Shown in pieces: positions 31,413-40,493 of a DNA stretch of 64,000 bases (within the stretch, counting starts at the first letter, position 1; each line of letters opens with the position of its first letter). Source of the stretch: Arthrobacter sp. OV608. Lineage in GTDB: Bacteria > Actinomycetota > Actinomycetes > Actinomycetales > Micrococcaceae. The notes beneath the pieces were generated by a model that was given only the letters and a program-made list of their open reading frames with translations, was not told where the DNA came from and did no database searches. The translations under genes and the position numbers were made by a program. The stretch is from positions 171,251 to 235,250 of the forward strand of contig FOEZ01000008.1 in assembly GCA_900110595.1 (NCBI GenBank). Direction: 5' to 3'.

Positions 31413-31443
31413 GCTCTGTGGGGCGCGGGCGCCGCCGCACTGG

Positions 31444-32046
31444 TCAGGCCGGGTACTGCCCGCGCTTGACCTGGGGCTTGGGCAGCCGGAGCTTGCGGAA
31501 CTGCAGTGAGCGCATGGAGCCGTACCAAACGGTGCCGCGTTCCACCTCGCCGAACTTTTCGGCCAGCCGCTTGCGGAGCTTGCGGGAGAGGATGAACACG
31601 TCCACGAAGACGGCCAGGAACATTACCCAGAAACCACCCAGCACATAGATCATCATGTCGCTGGACGCCGGCACCACCAAGGACACCAGGACAAATACCA
31701 AGGCGCCGAACATCAGGTATTCGCCGAGGCTGAACCGTGCATCCACGTAGTCACGGGCGAACCTCTTCTGCGGCCCCTTGTCCCGGAGCGGGAGGAACTT
31801 CTCGTCCCCGGTGTCCAGCGCCTGGCGCATCTTGAGGCGCTGGTCCTGGACGGCCTGTCGCTCGGCAGCCTTCGAGGCTTTGCGGTCCTCGGGCACCAGC
31901 GGGCGCCTGCGGGCCGCTTCCTGAGCCTTGCGCGTTGGGGTGGGGGCGCCCTTGCCGGCTACGCCGCCCTGCCGCGCCGCAGCATCCGCAGCCTGCTGGT
32001 CAATTAATTCCTGCGCCGAGGGCGCTTCCTTTTTACGTCCGAACAC
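31444..32046 (-). CDS. DUF3043 membrane protein
   Basis: A 200-residue protein of the actinobacterial DUF3043 family. A charged N-terminal half (MFGRKKEAPSAQELIDQQ and the Arg/Lys-rich KAQEAARRRPLVPEDRKASK) precedes FLPLRDKGPQKRFARDYVDARFSLGEYLM. Two membrane helices follow near residues 118-160 (LMFGALVFVLVSLVVPA, MMIYVLGGFWVMFLAVFVDVF). The tail is basic. Function is unknown. It converges on pyrD. Confidence 0.87.
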   Translation of the reverse strand: MFGRKKEAPSAQELIDQQAADAAARQGGVAGKGAPTPTRKAQEAARRRPLVPEDRKASKAAERQAVQDQRLKMRQALDTGDEKFLPLRDKGPQKRFARDYVDARFSLGEYLMFGALVFVLVSLVVPASSDMMIYVLGGFWVMFLAVFVDVFILSRKLRKRLAEKFGEVERGTVWYGSMRSLQFRKLRLPKPQVKRGQYPA

Positions 32047-32137
32047 CTGAACAGAATACCTTGCGGGAGGGCGCCGGATTCCTGTGTGTACTCATGCCTG
32101 CGGCAACGCCCAATGTGACGGGGGTAATGTTTTTTCC

Positions 32138-33589
32138 ATGACTTCACCCTCACCGGAAACCCCGGTCAGTTTTGTCGGCGCCCAAGCGGCCGGTTCCGGC
32201 TCCGCCGCGGCTACGGAAGACCTCCGGGCCGCCATAGACCGTTCCTTTGACCAGACCCTTACGCGCCTCAAGGACCTCGTGGCGATTCCCGGTATCGCCT
32301 GGCCCAGTTTTGACAGGTCGCCCCTTGAGCGGAGCGCGGAAGCCGTAGCAGTACTGCTGCGGGATTCCGGTCTCGAAGACGTTCAAATCCTCGGCTGTGA
32401 CAAACCGGACGGCACTCCCGGCGGCCCCGCCGTCGTCGCCCGCCGTCCCGCCGCGGAAGGCAAACCCACCATCCTGCTGTACGCGCACCATGACGTACAG
32501 CCAGCAGGCGACGAAGCACTGTGGGAAACAGAACCTTTCGCCGCCGTCGAGAAGAACGGCCGCCTGTATGGCCGTGGCGCTGCGGACGACAAGGCCGGCA
32601 TCATGGCGCACATCGCCGCTTATGCAGCTGTTTCCGAGGTCCTCGGTGCGGAGCTTGGCCTGGGGGTCACCTTCTTTATCGAGGGTGAAGAGGAAGCCGG
32701 CTCACCCACGTTCAGGCCTTTCCTGGAGGCGAACAGGGAACTCCTCCGCGCCGATGTGATTGTCGTCGCAGATTCCAGCAACTGGAAGGTGGGCATACCC
32801 GCCCTGACCACAAGCCTTCGGGGGCTGGTGGACGGAACCATCGAAGTCCAGGTCCTGGAGCACGCGGTGCACTCAGGGATGTTCGGCGGCCCCGTGCTTG
32901 ATGCCCCCACCCTGTTGGCGCGCCTGATTGCCACCCTCCATGACGACGACGGCAACGTCGCCATCCCGGGGCTCGTCGCCACTGATAACGCCTCAGTGGA
33001 TTTCCCCGAGGCCGACTACCGGGCCGACGCTTCAGTGCTCGACGGCGTCCGCCTCGCCGGCACGGGCAGCATCGCCTCACGGCTCTGGACGAAGCCTGCC
33101 CTGTCCATCATCGGCTTTGATGCGCCGGCCGTGGATGTGGCGTCCAATACGCTGCTGCCCAGGGCGCGGGCGAAGTTCAGCCTGAGGCTGGCGCCCGGGC
33201 AGTCGCCGGAAGAAGCCATGGCGGCAGTCCGCAAGCATGTTGAGTCCAACGCCCCATTTGGCGCGAAGGTCACTTTTACGCCGGGGGAGAGCGGCAACCC
33301 GTTCCAGACGGACACGTCCTCGGCTGCTGCAGCCTTGGCCATGTGGGCGCTGGGGGAGGCGTGGGGCGTGCCGGCGGTGGAGACCGGAATCGGCGGTTCC
33401 ATCCCGTTCATCGCCGATCTCACGGAGCTCTACCCCGACGTCCAGATCCTGGTGACGGGTGTGGAGGACCCGGACTCGCGCGCCCACAGCGCCAACGAGT
33501 CGCTGCATCTCGGGGATTTCCGGAAAGCCATCCTTGCCGAAGCGCTGCTGCTCGCGCGGATGGACAGCGGCGGGCTCCAGGAAGCCTGA
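32138..33589 (+). CDS. M20-family dipeptidase / metallopeptidase
   Basis: A 483-residue zinc exopeptidase of the M20 family, PepV/CNDP-like. I choose the ATG at 32138 (MTSPSPETPVSFV), which follows a T-rich stretch; the frame extends 18 codons further upstream without family sequence. Metal ligands are in LLYAHHDVQPAGDEALWETEPF (H and the D two residues later), YGRGAADDKAGIMAH (D) and FFIEGEEEAGSP (EE). The lid domain contains LEHAVHSGMFGGPVLDAP. C-terminal RAHSANESLHLGDFRKA carries the last His ligand. Substrate dipeptides are not predictable. Confidence 0.92.
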   Translation: MTSPSPETPVSFVGAQAAGSGSAAATEDLRAAIDRSFDQTLTRLKDLVAIPGIAWPSFDRSPLERSAEAVAVLLRDSGLEDVQILGCDKPDGTPGGPAVVARRPAAEGKPTILLYAHHDVQPAGDEALWETEPFAAVEKNGRLYGRGAADDKAGIMAHIAAYAAVSEVLGAELGLGVTFFIEGEEEAGSPTFRPFLEANRELLRADVIVVADSSNWKVGIPALTTSLRGLVDGTIEVQVLEHAVHSGMFGGPVLDAPTLLARLIATLHDDDGNVAIPGLVATDNASVDFPEADYRADASVLDGVRLAGTGSIASRLWTKPALSIIGFDAPAVDVASNTLLPRARAKFSLRLAPGQSPEEAMAAVRKHVESNAPFGAKVTFTPGESGNPFQTDTSSAAAALAMWALGEAWGVPAVETGIGGSIPFIADLTELYPDVQILVTGVEDPDSRAHSANESLHLGDFRKAILAEALLLARMDSGGLQEA

Positions 33590-33649
33590 GGTCCTGGCCA
33601 GGCTCCGCGGGAACAAGAGCGGACCCTGCATGGTTACGTCAGGAGTTAG

Positions 33650-33681
33650 AGCTACACGTGCGCCCCGCGTAGCATGTAGCT
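33650..33681. promoter_or_regulatory. Inverted repeat upstream of the Fe-S assembly gene
   Basis: AGCTACA (33650-33656) and TGTAGCT (33675-33681) are perfect complements 18 bases apart. They sit about 75 bases before the Fe-S assembly gene, in the gap 33590-33756. It could be an operator or an RNA hairpin in the 5' leader. No known regulator motif is matched. Confidence 0.4.
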
Positions 33682-33756
33682 ATAGCCCATACCGTATCCG
33701 TAGGGGCAGGCCACCGTTAGCGCGGGGCCGCCAGACCGTCCTAAGAAGGTAGGCCA

Positions 33757-34146
33757 ATGAGCACCGCAACCAATGAGAACAGCACCGAGACCACCAGCGC
33801 TGCTACTGATGAGCTGCCCGTCCACGAGGTCAACCTGACCGACGTCGCCGCAGGCAAGGTCCGCAGTCTCCTTGAGCAGGAAGGCCGCACGGACCTCCGC
33901 CTCCGTGTCGCCGTGCAGCCCGGCGGCTGCTCAGGGCTGATTTACCAGCTCTACTTCGACGAGCGCCTCCTTGACGGAGATGCCGTCCGCGACTACGACG
34001 GCGTTGAAGTAGTGGTGGACAAGATGAGCGTTCCGTACCTCAGCGGCGCCAGCATCGACTTCGAAGACACCATTTCGAAGCAGGGCTTCACCATCGACAA
34101 CCCGAACGCCGGCGGCTCCTGCGCCTGTGGAGATTCGTTCCACTAG
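33757..34146 (+). CDS. erpA: Iron-sulfur cluster insertion protein, ErpA/IscA (HesB) family
   Basis: A-type carrier that delivers Fe-S clusters to apoproteins. The 129-residue product has a Ser/Thr/Glu-rich N-terminal 25 residues followed by VNLTDVAAGKVRSLLEQEGRTDLRLRVAVQPGGCSGLIYQL. The three cluster cysteines are in GGCSG and in the C-terminal GGSCACGDSFH. AAGAAGGTAGG gives a good ribosome-binding site. It stands just before the cytochrome oxidase operon and ends at a large hairpin. The symbol is by family; orthology between ErpA and IscA was not resolved. Confidence 0.93.
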   Translation: MSTATNENSTETTSAATDELPVHEVNLTDVAAGKVRSLLEQEGRTDLRLRVAVQPGGCSGLIYQLYFDERLLDGDAVRDYDGVEVVVDKMSVPYLSGASIDFEDTISKQGFTIDNPNAGGSCACGDSFH

Positions 34147-34154
34147 AACCGGTT

Positions 34155-34230
34155 GTTTCGCCTGGTGCCGGCGCCGTGGCCTCCCGCAATCAACACTGCG
34201 GGAGCCACGGCGCCGACATGTGGGCGAAAC
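34155..34230. terminator. Two-tier hairpin after erpA
   Basis: The inner stem is about 19 bp: 34169-34188 pairs with 34197-34215 with one bulged C. An outer pair GTTTCGCC (34155-34162) and GGCGAAAC (34223-34230) brackets it. It begins nine bases after the erpA stop and separates erpA from ctaC. No T run follows. Confidence 0.75.
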
Positions 34231-34332
34231 GCCCGGGGGAGCGGTAAGCTCTACACCGAGTAGTAAAACTTTTAGTGTGCCCGCGGCGCCGATGGCTGCC
34301 CGGACAACAGCAACAAGTAGGAAGGGCCGTCT

Positions 34333-35205
34333 GTGAGTTCGCAGAACCGAACCGGCAGCCGACGCAAAACGATCACCACGATCTCAAGCTTGGCAATTGC
34401 CGGCGCGTTGGTTTTGACCGGATGTTCGCCAGAGGTAGAGAAGGGGTGGCTGCCCACAGAACGTGGCACCACCAACAACAGCGACCGCATCATGGACCTC
34501 TGGGTCAACTCATGGATTGCCGCCCTTGCTGTGGGCATCATTACCTGGGGCTTGATCGTCTGGTGCCTCGTCGCCTACCGGCGCCGCAAGGGCACCGTGG
34601 GATTCCCGCGGCAGACCAGCTTCAACCTTCCCCTGGAAGTCTTTTACCTGACCATCCCCCTGTTTATGGTCCTGGTGTTCTTCTACTTCACTGACCGTGA
34701 CCAGCAGGCCATTGACGACCGCTCCAAGCCCGCCGACGTCGTTGTTGATGTCCGCGGCAAGCAGTGGGCCTGGGACTTCAACTACAAGTCCGGCGACGTC
34801 ATCGAAGAAGACCTCCACGAGGCCGGCGTCCAGGCGCACCTCACGGGTAACACGATCGACAAGGAACAGCTCCCCACGCTGTACCTGCCCGTCAACAAGT
34901 CCGTTGACCTCGAACTCAACGCACGCGACGTGATCCACTCCTTCTGGGTTCCCGCCTTCCTGCAGAAGCGCGACATGATCCCCGGCAAGACCAACTACAT
35001 CCGGTTTACCCCCACTAAAGAGGGCACCTACGACGGCAAGTGCGCCGAACTCTGCGGCGAGTACCACTCCGAAATGCTGTTCCGCGTCAAGGTGGTGTCG
35101 GAAGCTGAATTCCAGGCCCACATGGAAGAGCTCAAGGCCGCCGGCAACACGGGCCTCCTTGGTGTGGAGTACGACCGCAACCCGAACCTGAACGAAATTA
35201 AGTAA
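34333..35205 (+). CDS. ctaC: Cytochrome c oxidase subunit II
   Basis: CuA-bearing subunit of the aa3 oxidase that accepts electrons from cytochrome c. The 290-residue precursor starts at GTG and has a lipoprotein signal ([18 protein letters not shown]). Two membrane helices follow ([22 protein letters not shown] and [20 protein letters not shown]). The periplasmic cupredoxin domain has [29 protein letters not shown] and the CuA motif [16 protein letters not shown] (C-x3-C-x3-H-x2-M). ctaD starts ten bases later. The 34231-34332 leader carries an AT-rich patch (AGTAAAACTTTTAGT) where the promoter probably lies. Confidence 0.97.
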   Translation: MSSQNRTGSRRKTITTISSLAIAGALVLTGCSPEVEKGWLPTERGTTNNSDRIMDLWVNSWIAALAVGIITWGLIVWCLVAYRRRKGTVGFPRQTSFNLPLEVFYLTIPLFMVLVFFYFTDRDQQAIDDRSKPADVVVDVRGKQWAWDFNYKSGDVIEEDLHEAGVQAHLTGNTIDKEQLPTLYLPVNKSVDLELNARDVIHSFWVPAFLQKRDMIPGKTNYIRFTPTKEGTYDGKCAELCGEYHSEMLFRVKVVSEAEFQAHMEELKAAGNTGLLGVEYDRNPNLNEIK

Positions 35206-35215
35206 GGGGAGCGAC

Positions 35216-36943
35216 GTGGCTACGTACACTCAATCCGCACCCACCGGAGTCCTCACGGCTCCCGTGGTTCCCAAATCCAAGGGACGCATCGTCGTCAACT
35301 GGATCACCTCCACTGACCACAAAACCATCGGGTACATGTACCTGATCGCTTCGTTTGTGTTCTTCTGCCTCGGCGGCGTGATGGCGCTGCTGATCCGCGC
35401 CGAACTGTTCGAGCCTGGTATGCAGATCCTGCAGACCAAGGAGCAGTACAACCAGCTGTTCACCATGCACGGCACCGTGATGCTGCTGATGTTCGCCACC
35501 CCGCTTTTCGCCGGCTTCGCGAACGTCATTATGCCCCTGCAGATCGGCGCACCCGATGTCGCGTTCCCGCGGCTGAACGCACTGGCTTTCTGGTTCTTCC
35601 TCTTCGGCTCCACCATCGCGGTGTCCGGCTTCATCACACCGCAGGGTGCCGCTTCCTTCGGCTGGTTCGCCTACGCGCCGCTGTCCAACACCACGTTCAG
35701 CCCCGGCATCGGTGGCGACCTGTGGGTGTTCGGCCTGGCACTGTCCGGCTTCGGCACCATCCTTGGTGCGGTCAACTTCATCACCACCATCATCTGCATG
35801 CGCGCACCGGGCATGACCATGTGGCGGATGCCGATCTTCACCTGGAACACCCTGGTCACCGCCATTCTGGTACTCATGGCGTTCCCGCCGCTGGCCGCCG
35901 CGCTGTTCGCACTCGGTGCCGACCGCCGCTTCGGTGCCCACATCTTCGATCCCGAAAACGGCGGTGCCGTCCTCTGGCAGCACCTGTTCTGGTTCTTCGG
36001 CCACCCCGAGGTGTACATCATCGCCCTGCCGTTCTTCGGCATCGTCTCGGAGATCTTCCCGGTCTTCAGCCGCAAGCCGATCTTCGGCTACAAGGGCCTG
36101 GTCTACGCAACGATCGCCATCGCTGCCCTGTCCGTGACCGTGTGGGCCCACCACATGTACGTCACCGGCGCAGTGCTGCTGCCGTTCTTCGCATTCATGA
36201 CCATGCTCATCGCAGTGCCCACGGGCGTGAAGTTCTTCAACTGGATCGGCACCATGTGGCGCGGATCGCTGACGTTCGAAACGCCCATGCTGTGGAGCAT
36301 CGGCTTCCTGATCACCTTCCTCTTCGGCGGCCTCACCGGCATCATCCTGGCATCCCCGCCGCTGGACTTCCACGTCTCCGACTCCTACTTCGTGGTGGCG
36401 CACTTCCACTACGTGGTGTTCGGCACCGTGGTGTTCGCGATGTTCGCAGGCTTCTACTTCTGGTGGCCCAAGTGGACCGGCAAGATGCTCAACGAACGCC
36501 TGGGCAAGATCCACTTCTGGCTCCTGTTCCTCGGCTTCCACGGCACTTTCCTCATCCAGCACTGGCTGGGCGTCGAGGGCATGCCCCGCCGTTACGCGGA
36601 CTACCTGGTGGAGGACAACTTCACCTGGATGAACCAGTTCTCCACCGTGGCTTCGTTTGTCCTGGGCGCATCGCTGATCCCGTTCTTCTGGAACGTCTAC
36701 ATCACGTGGCGCAGTGCCGAAAAGGTACAGGTGGACGACCCCTGGGGCTTCGGCGCTTCGCTCGAGTGGGCCACGTCCTGCCCGCCGCCGCGGCACAACT
36801 TCACGTCGCTGCCCCGGATCCGCTCCGAGCGTCCCGCCCTTGACCTGCACCACCCCGAGCTTCGACAGGTCCACACTGCCGAGTCGCCGGCTCCCGCAGC
36901 CCAGGTACTCGGTAACGCCGACCAGAAGGACACTGCACAGTGA
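35216..36943 (+). CDS. ctaD: Cytochrome c oxidase subunit I
   Basis: Catalytic subunit with heme a and the heme a3-CuB centre. The 575-residue protein has twelve predicted membrane helices. Ligand motifs are [16 protein letters not shown] (heme a), [18 protein letters not shown] (CuB His and the proton-channel Glu), WAHHMYVTG (CuB pair) and [14 protein letters not shown] (heme a3 and a). It begins with GTG after GGGGAGCGAC and overlaps ctaF by four bases. Together with ctaC, ctaF and the distant ctaE it makes the aa3 oxidase, which in actinobacteria associates with the bc1 complex encoded at 38.8-42.4 kb. Confidence 0.98.
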   Translation: MATYTQSAPTGVLTAPVVPKSKGRIVVNWITSTDHKTIGYMYLIASFVFFCLGGVMALLIRAELFEPGMQILQTKEQYNQLFTMHGTVMLLMFATPLFAGFANVIMPLQIGAPDVAFPRLNALAFWFFLFGSTIAVSGFITPQGAASFGWFAYAPLSNTTFSPGIGGDLWVFGLALSGFGTILGAVNFITTIICMRAPGMTMWRMPIFTWNTLVTAILVLMAFPPLAAALFALGADRRFGAHIFDPENGGAVLWQHLFWFFGHPEVYIIALPFFGIVSEIFPVFSRKPIFGYKGLVYATIAIAALSVTVWAHHMYVTGAVLLPFFAFMTMLIAVPTGVKFFNWIGTMWRGSLTFETPMLWSIGFLITFLFGGLTGIILASPPLDFHVSDSYFVVAHFHYVVFGTVVFAMFAGFYFWWPKWTGKMLNERLGKIHFWLLFLGFHGTFLIQHWLGVEGMPRRYADYLVEDNFTWMNQFSTVASFVLGASLIPFFWNVYITWRSAEKVQVDDPWGFGASLEWATSCPPPRHNFTSLPRIRSERPALDLHHPELRQVHTAESPAPAAQVLGNADQKDTAQ

Positions 36944-37341
36944 AAATCGAATCATGGATCTTTGGTTCCGGAGTCTTCTTCTTCGTACCGGTTTCGCTGG
37001 TCTACGGGTTCCTCACCAACTGGGGTGAGTGGGTCGGTATCCTCGGCATCCTCCTGGTCGGCGGCCTCGCCGGCATGATCGGCGGATACCTCGGCTTCAC
37101 CGGCAAGCGTGTTGGCATGCGTCCCGAGGACCGCACTGACGCCGAGATCCACGAGGGCGCCGGCGAACAGGGCCACTTCAGCCCGTGGAGCTGGTGGCCC
37201 CTGGTCCTGGGCATCGCCTGCGCCACAGGGTTCCTTGGCCTGGCAGTCGGCTTCTGGATCGTCTTCATCGCCGCCGGCCTGGCCGTGGTAGCGCTCATTG
37301 GCTGGGTCTACGAATACAGCCGCGGCGACCACGCCCACTAG
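36940..37341 (+). CDS. ctaF: Cytochrome c oxidase subunit 4 (actinobacterial)
   Basis: A 133-residue membrane subunit specific to actinobacterial aa3 oxidases. Helices are [43 protein letters not shown] and, after a cytoplasmic or periplasmic loop [28 protein letters not shown], a long hydrophobic C-terminal pair ending EYSRGDHAH. The acidic loop and SPWSWWPL are typical. It overlaps the end of ctaD and is followed by a strong terminator. Confidence 0.93.
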   Translation: MKIESWIFGSGVFFFVPVSLVYGFLTNWGEWVGILGILLVGGLAGMIGGYLGFTGKRVGMRPEDRTDAEIHEGAGEQGHFSPWSWWPLVLGIACATGFLGLAVGFWIVFIAAGLAVVALIGWVYEYSRGDHAH

Positions 37342-37354
37342 GCACAAGGAAGTA

Positions 37355-37403
37355 AACAACGACGGCGGGCCTCACCTGAAAGGTGAGGCCCGCCGTCGTT
37401 GTT
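37355..37403. terminator. Bidirectional terminator after ctaF
   Basis: A perfect 23-bp stem (37355-37377 with 37381-37403) closes on a three-base GAA loop. A-rich and T-rich ends flank the core. It lies 13 bases after ctaF and between ctaF and the convergent HPr gene. Confidence 0.92.
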
Positions 37404-37469
37404 GTATCACGTGGTTGAGCCGTTCCCTGAGCACCTGCAGGGCAACCCAGGAACAGTCCCGGCAGGGGC

Positions 37470-37763
37470 CTACCCGGCTCCCTGCGACTCCAGGAGCCTG
37501 CCAAGGGTTTGGAGGACATCCTGTGCTTCTTCGCGTCCCAGTGGACCGTCTAGGGCTGCATCAGGGATGTTGAGCTCCACCTCGCAACCGTGATGGAAGT
37601 CAGCCGTCATCACCTGCAGCAGAGACCGTGCATCAACGTATGCCGTGCCCGCCTTGGAGATGGTCACCGGCAGCCCGGTTTCGGTGACCGCCCGGACAAA
37701 TACGGCGGCCGGACGCGCATGCAGTCCGATTGAGGCTGTGACCACGGCCTTCTGAGTTGGCAA
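37470..37763 (-). CDS. ptsH: HPr phosphocarrier protein of the PTS
   Basis: Phosphoryl carrier between Enzyme I and sugar-specific EIIA proteins. The start is the TTG at 37763 (MPTQKAVVTASIGLHARPAAVFV) because AAGGAG lies exactly five bases upstream; the longer frame to 37820 has no such site. The product is 97 residues. The active His is in IGLHARPAAVFV. The regulatory region, where Firmicutes HPr has Ser46, reads ARSLLQVMTADFHHG. It is divergent from a DasR-like regulator with a dre-type operator between them. A TATATT -10 lies at 37824-37819 on its strand. Confidence 0.93.
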   Translation of the reverse strand: MPTQKAVVTASIGLHARPAAVFVRAVTETGLPVTISKAGTAYVDARSLLQVMTADFHHGCEVELNIPDAALDGPLGREEAQDVLQTLGRLLESQGAG

Positions 37764-37871
37764 CGGGACTCCTTCTTTATGACGGCCCCATCCGTCTGGT
37801 ATTGAAATTTTCCTGTCCAATATAGCGGCACCTTCCCGTGATCAGCGAAATGCTCCTGTACTGTGGCGCAC

Positions 37872-37887
37872 ACTGGTCTAGACCTGT
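37872..37887. promoter_or_regulatory. dre-like operator for the DasR/NagR-type regulator
   Basis: ACTGGTCTAGACCTGT closely matches the Streptomyces DasR responsive element (ACTGGTCTAGACCACT); the core TGGTCTAGACC is intact. It sits between the divergent ptsH and GntR genes, 43 bases before the GntR start. TAAAAT at 37890-37895 just downstream could be the -10 of the regulator gene, so binding would block it. The site likely controls one or both genes in response to N-acetylglucosamine-type signals. Confidence 0.88.
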
Positions 37888-37929
37888 CCTAAAATGGCTG
37901 GGTGATCCTCAACCAAACGGCAAAGTCCC

Positions 37930-38700
37930 GTGGCTGGTAGCGCGGCAGCCATCGCCGGCGAGATTGACCGGACCAGCGGTACGGCCATCTATGTTCAGCT
38001 GCGTGAAATCCTCCGGACCTATATCGTCGAATCGTGCCGGCCCGGATCGGCGCTGCCCTCGGAACGCGACCTGGCGGAGCGTTTTGGCCTCGCCAGGATG
38101 ACCGTCCGGCAGGCGATTGATGCCCTGGTGGGCGAAGAAGTGATCGAGCGGGTGGTAGGGCTGGGCACGTTTGTGCGTAGGCCGAAGCTGGACCTGCAGG
38201 TCAAGCTCACCTCGTACAGCGAAGAGATGCAGCGCCGCGGCATGGTCCCGGCCGCCAAAGTCCTCAGCTTCGAACAGATCGGGGCCAGTGCATTCCTGGC
38301 ACGCGAGCTCCAGCTGGACGAGGGCACCCCACTGGTCCGTTTCCGGCGCCTTCTGCTGGCCGACGGCGAGCCGATGAGCGTCGACGAGAACTTCATCCCG
38401 ACCCACCGGGTTCCCGGCCTGCTGGATGGAGAGCCACCCACCTCGCTGTACAACGTGCTCAGCGAACAGTACGGCCTGGTGATGGAGTGGGGGGAGGACA
38501 TGATTGAGGCCACGGCTGCTTCGCCCTCCACCGCGCGCTTGCTCAATGTCGAGGTCGGTGCACCCTTGCTGAAGATCCAGCGCCATGCGTTCGTGGCCCG
38601 CACCATGGTGGACTATTCGGTCTCGTACTACCGGGCCGACCGCTACAAGCTGTGGGTTCCGTTGCAGCGCCCGGGTGCACGCCGGTCCCGCAGCCACTGA
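37930..38700 (+). CDS. dasR: GntR/HutC-family regulator, DasR/NagR-like
   Basis: A 256-residue transcription factor starting at GTG. The N-terminal GntR winged helix reads YVQLREILRTYIVESCRPGSALPSERDLAERFGLARMTVRQAIDALVGEEVIERVVGLGTFV. The UTRA effector domain follows from about residue 90: LTSYSEEMQRRGMVPAAKVLSFEQIGAS, LVRFRRLLLADGEPMSVDENFIP, then MVDYSVSYYRADRYKLWVP. In Streptomyces, DasR senses glucosamine phosphates and represses chitin/GlcNAc uptake and ptsH. The dre-like site upstream and the adjacent HPr gene support the same role here. The name is by analogy. Confidence 0.87.
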   Translation: MAGSAAAIAGEIDRTSGTAIYVQLREILRTYIVESCRPGSALPSERDLAERFGLARMTVRQAIDALVGEEVIERVVGLGTFVRRPKLDLQVKLTSYSEEMQRRGMVPAAKVLSFEQIGASAFLARELQLDEGTPLVRFRRLLLADGEPMSVDENFIPTHRVPGLLDGEPPTSLYNVLSEQYGLVMEWGEDMIEATAASPSTARLLNVEVGAPLLKIQRHAFVARTMVDYSVSYYRADRYKLWVPLQRPGARRSRSH

Positions 38701-38769
38701 CGTTGCTCCGCGGCTGATATCAGGCGCCGCGCGGAGCCTTACAGCTAAGCACACAGTGGAACTGCACAC

Positions 38770-38805
38770 AGAGAAGGCCCGGTCCTCATGGACTGGGCCT
38801 TCTCT
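38770..38805. terminator. Terminator between dasR and qcrB
   Basis: A 16-bp stem (AGAGAAGGCCCGGTCC with GGACTGGGCCTTCTCT, one G-T pair) closes on a TCAT loop and is followed by TT. It separates the convergent dasR and qcrB genes. Confidence 0.88.
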
Positions 38806-38822
38806 TTGCTGAATGACTGGGC

Positions 38823-40493
38823 CTAGTGGCTCAGGCTCTTGGCTTCCTCGGGTGCTTCGACTGCCGCATGGCCATGGCCGTGGGCAGCTTCCAGCTCAGC
38901 CGGGGTGGCCGGGGCAACACGGTCCTCGAAGAACCAGCGGGAGAGGAACGCGCGGCGCTTCTCCTTGCGCGTCACCACACCGTGTTCGTTGGGAACAGCG
39001 GGCAGGACCTCGGGAGATTCGAAGCCCACCAGCTTGTAACGCTTGTACTCGTCCAGCGGCGCGTGTACCTCGATGAACTCGCCGTGCGGGAGGCGGACAA
39101 TACGTCCGGTCTCCCGGCCGTGGAGGGCTATCTCGCGGTCCTTGCGCTGCAGGGCCAGGGCCACGCGCTTGGCGACGACGAAACCAATGATCGGCCCGAC
39201 GAAGAACAGTGCACGCAGCCAGTACGTCACGTCGTTGAGCGATACATGGAAGTGGGTGGCGATGAGGTCGGAACCGGCCGCAGCCCACATCACGCAGTAC
39301 CAGATGAAGCCGGCAACACCGATTGCAGTACGGGTCGGTGCGTTGCGCGGACGGTCCAGCACGTGGTGCTCGCGGTCGTCCTTGGTGATCCACCGCTCAA
39401 TCCACGGGTACATAAACATCACCGTGAACAGGATCCCGGCCGGCACAAGGGCCGGAAGCAGGACATTGAAGGTGAAGACGAAGCCGAACCAGTTCTGCTC
39501 CACGTGCCAGTTACCCAAGGTGCCGGGCATCAGGCGCAGCGCGCCGTCAACAAATCCGATGTACCAGTCGGGCTGGGTACCGGCGGACACCGGGGAGGGG
39601 TCGTACGGACCGTAGTTCCAGATCGGGTTGATCGTGAAGAAACCGGCCATCAGGGCCAGCACGCCGAAGACGATGAAGAAGAATCCGCCGGCCTTCGCTG
39701 CGTAAACAGGACCCAGGGGGTAGCCCACAACGTTATTGTCGTTGCGTCCCGGGCCGGGGTACTGCGTGTGCTTGTGGACGACCACCATAAACAGGTGCAG
39801 GACGATCATCAGCAGGATCAGTGCCGGGACAAGCAGGATGTGCAGCATGTACAGGCGGCCGATGATGGCCGTGCCCGGGAATTCCCCGCCGAAGAGGAAG
39901 AACGAGATGTAGGTTCCCACGACCGGGATGGACTTGATCACGCCGTCGATGATGCGCAGGCCGTTTCCGGACAGCAGGTCATCGGGGAGGGAGTAGCCGG
40001 TGAAGCCGGCAGCCATGGCCAGGATGAGCAGCACGCTGCCCACCACCCAGTTCATCTCGCGGGGCCTGCGGAAGGCTCCGGTAAAGAAGACGCGCAGCAT
40101 ATGCACGGCGATGGAAGCGACGAACAGCAGTGCTGCCCAGTGGTGCACCTGGCGCATGAACAGGCCGCCGCGCACGTCGAAGGAGATGTCCAGGGACGAG
40201 CTGTAGGCCACTGACATCTCAACGCCCTTGAGGGGCACGTACGAACCGTCGTAGTGCGTCTCCGCCATGGACGGATCAAAGAAGAATGTCAGGAAGGTGC
40301 CGGACAGCAGCAGGATGACAAACGAGTACAGGGCCACTTCGCCGAACATAAAGGACCAGTGGTCGGGGAAGACCTTGCGGCCGAATTCGCGGAGGATCCC
40401 GGAACCGCCAACACGTGAATCGACGAAGTCGGTGAACCGGCCTGTCTTGGTTTTGGCGACGAAAGCGGGCTCAGCTGTTGATGCTGCGCTCAT
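38823..40493 (-). CDS. qcrB: Cytochrome bc1 complex cytochrome b subunit
   Basis: Quinol-oxidising membrane subunit with two b hemes. I use the ATG at 40493 (MSAASTAEPAFV), about ten bases after GGGAG; a GTG at 40502 is also possible. The product is 556 residues. Heme ligands are in HHWAALLFVASIAVHMLRVFFTGAFR and LHILLVPALILLMIVLHLFMVVVHKHT. A long actinobacterial C-terminal extension contains the further helices and a His/Ala/Glu-rich tail (AAHGHGHAAVEAPEEAKSLSH). It overlaps qcrA by 23 bases and ends the ctaE-qcrCAB operon. Confidence 0.97.
   Translation of the reverse strand: MSAASTAEPAFVAKTKTGRFTDFVDSRVGGSGILREFGRKVFPDHWSFMFGEVALYSFVILLLSGTFLTFFFDPSMAETHYDGSYVPLKGVEMSVAYSSSLDISFDVRGGLFMRQVHHWAALLFVASIAVHMLRVFFTGAFRRPREMNWVVGSVLLILAMAAGFTGYSLPDDLLSGNGLRIIDGVIKSIPVVGTYISFFLFGGEFPGTAIIGRLYMLHILLVPALILLMIVLHLFMVVVHKHTQYPGPGRNDNNVVGYPLGPVYAAKAGGFFFIVFGVLALMAGFFTINPIWNYGPYDPSPVSAGTQPDWYIGFVDGALRLMPGTLGNWHVEQNWFGFVFTFNVLLPALVPAGILFTVMFMYPWIERWITKDDREHHVLDRPRNAPTRTAIGVAGFIWYCVMWAAAGSDLIATHFHVSLNDVTYWLRALFFVGPIIGFVVAKRVALALQRKDREIALHGRETGRIVRLPHGEFIEVHAPLDEYKRYKLVGFESPEVLPAVPNEHGVVTRKEKRRAFLSRWFFEDRVAPATPAELEAAHGHGHAAVEAPEEAKSLSH

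Noticed and set aside
35198-36955. A 585-codon minus-strand frame
   Set aside because: It mirrors ctaD, whose heme and copper ligands are all in place. The antisense product is a Glu/His/Gly-rich low-complexity chain.
38826-40214. A 462-codon plus-strand frame
   Set aside because: It is antisense to qcrB and is low-complexity His/Gln/Glu-rich sequence.
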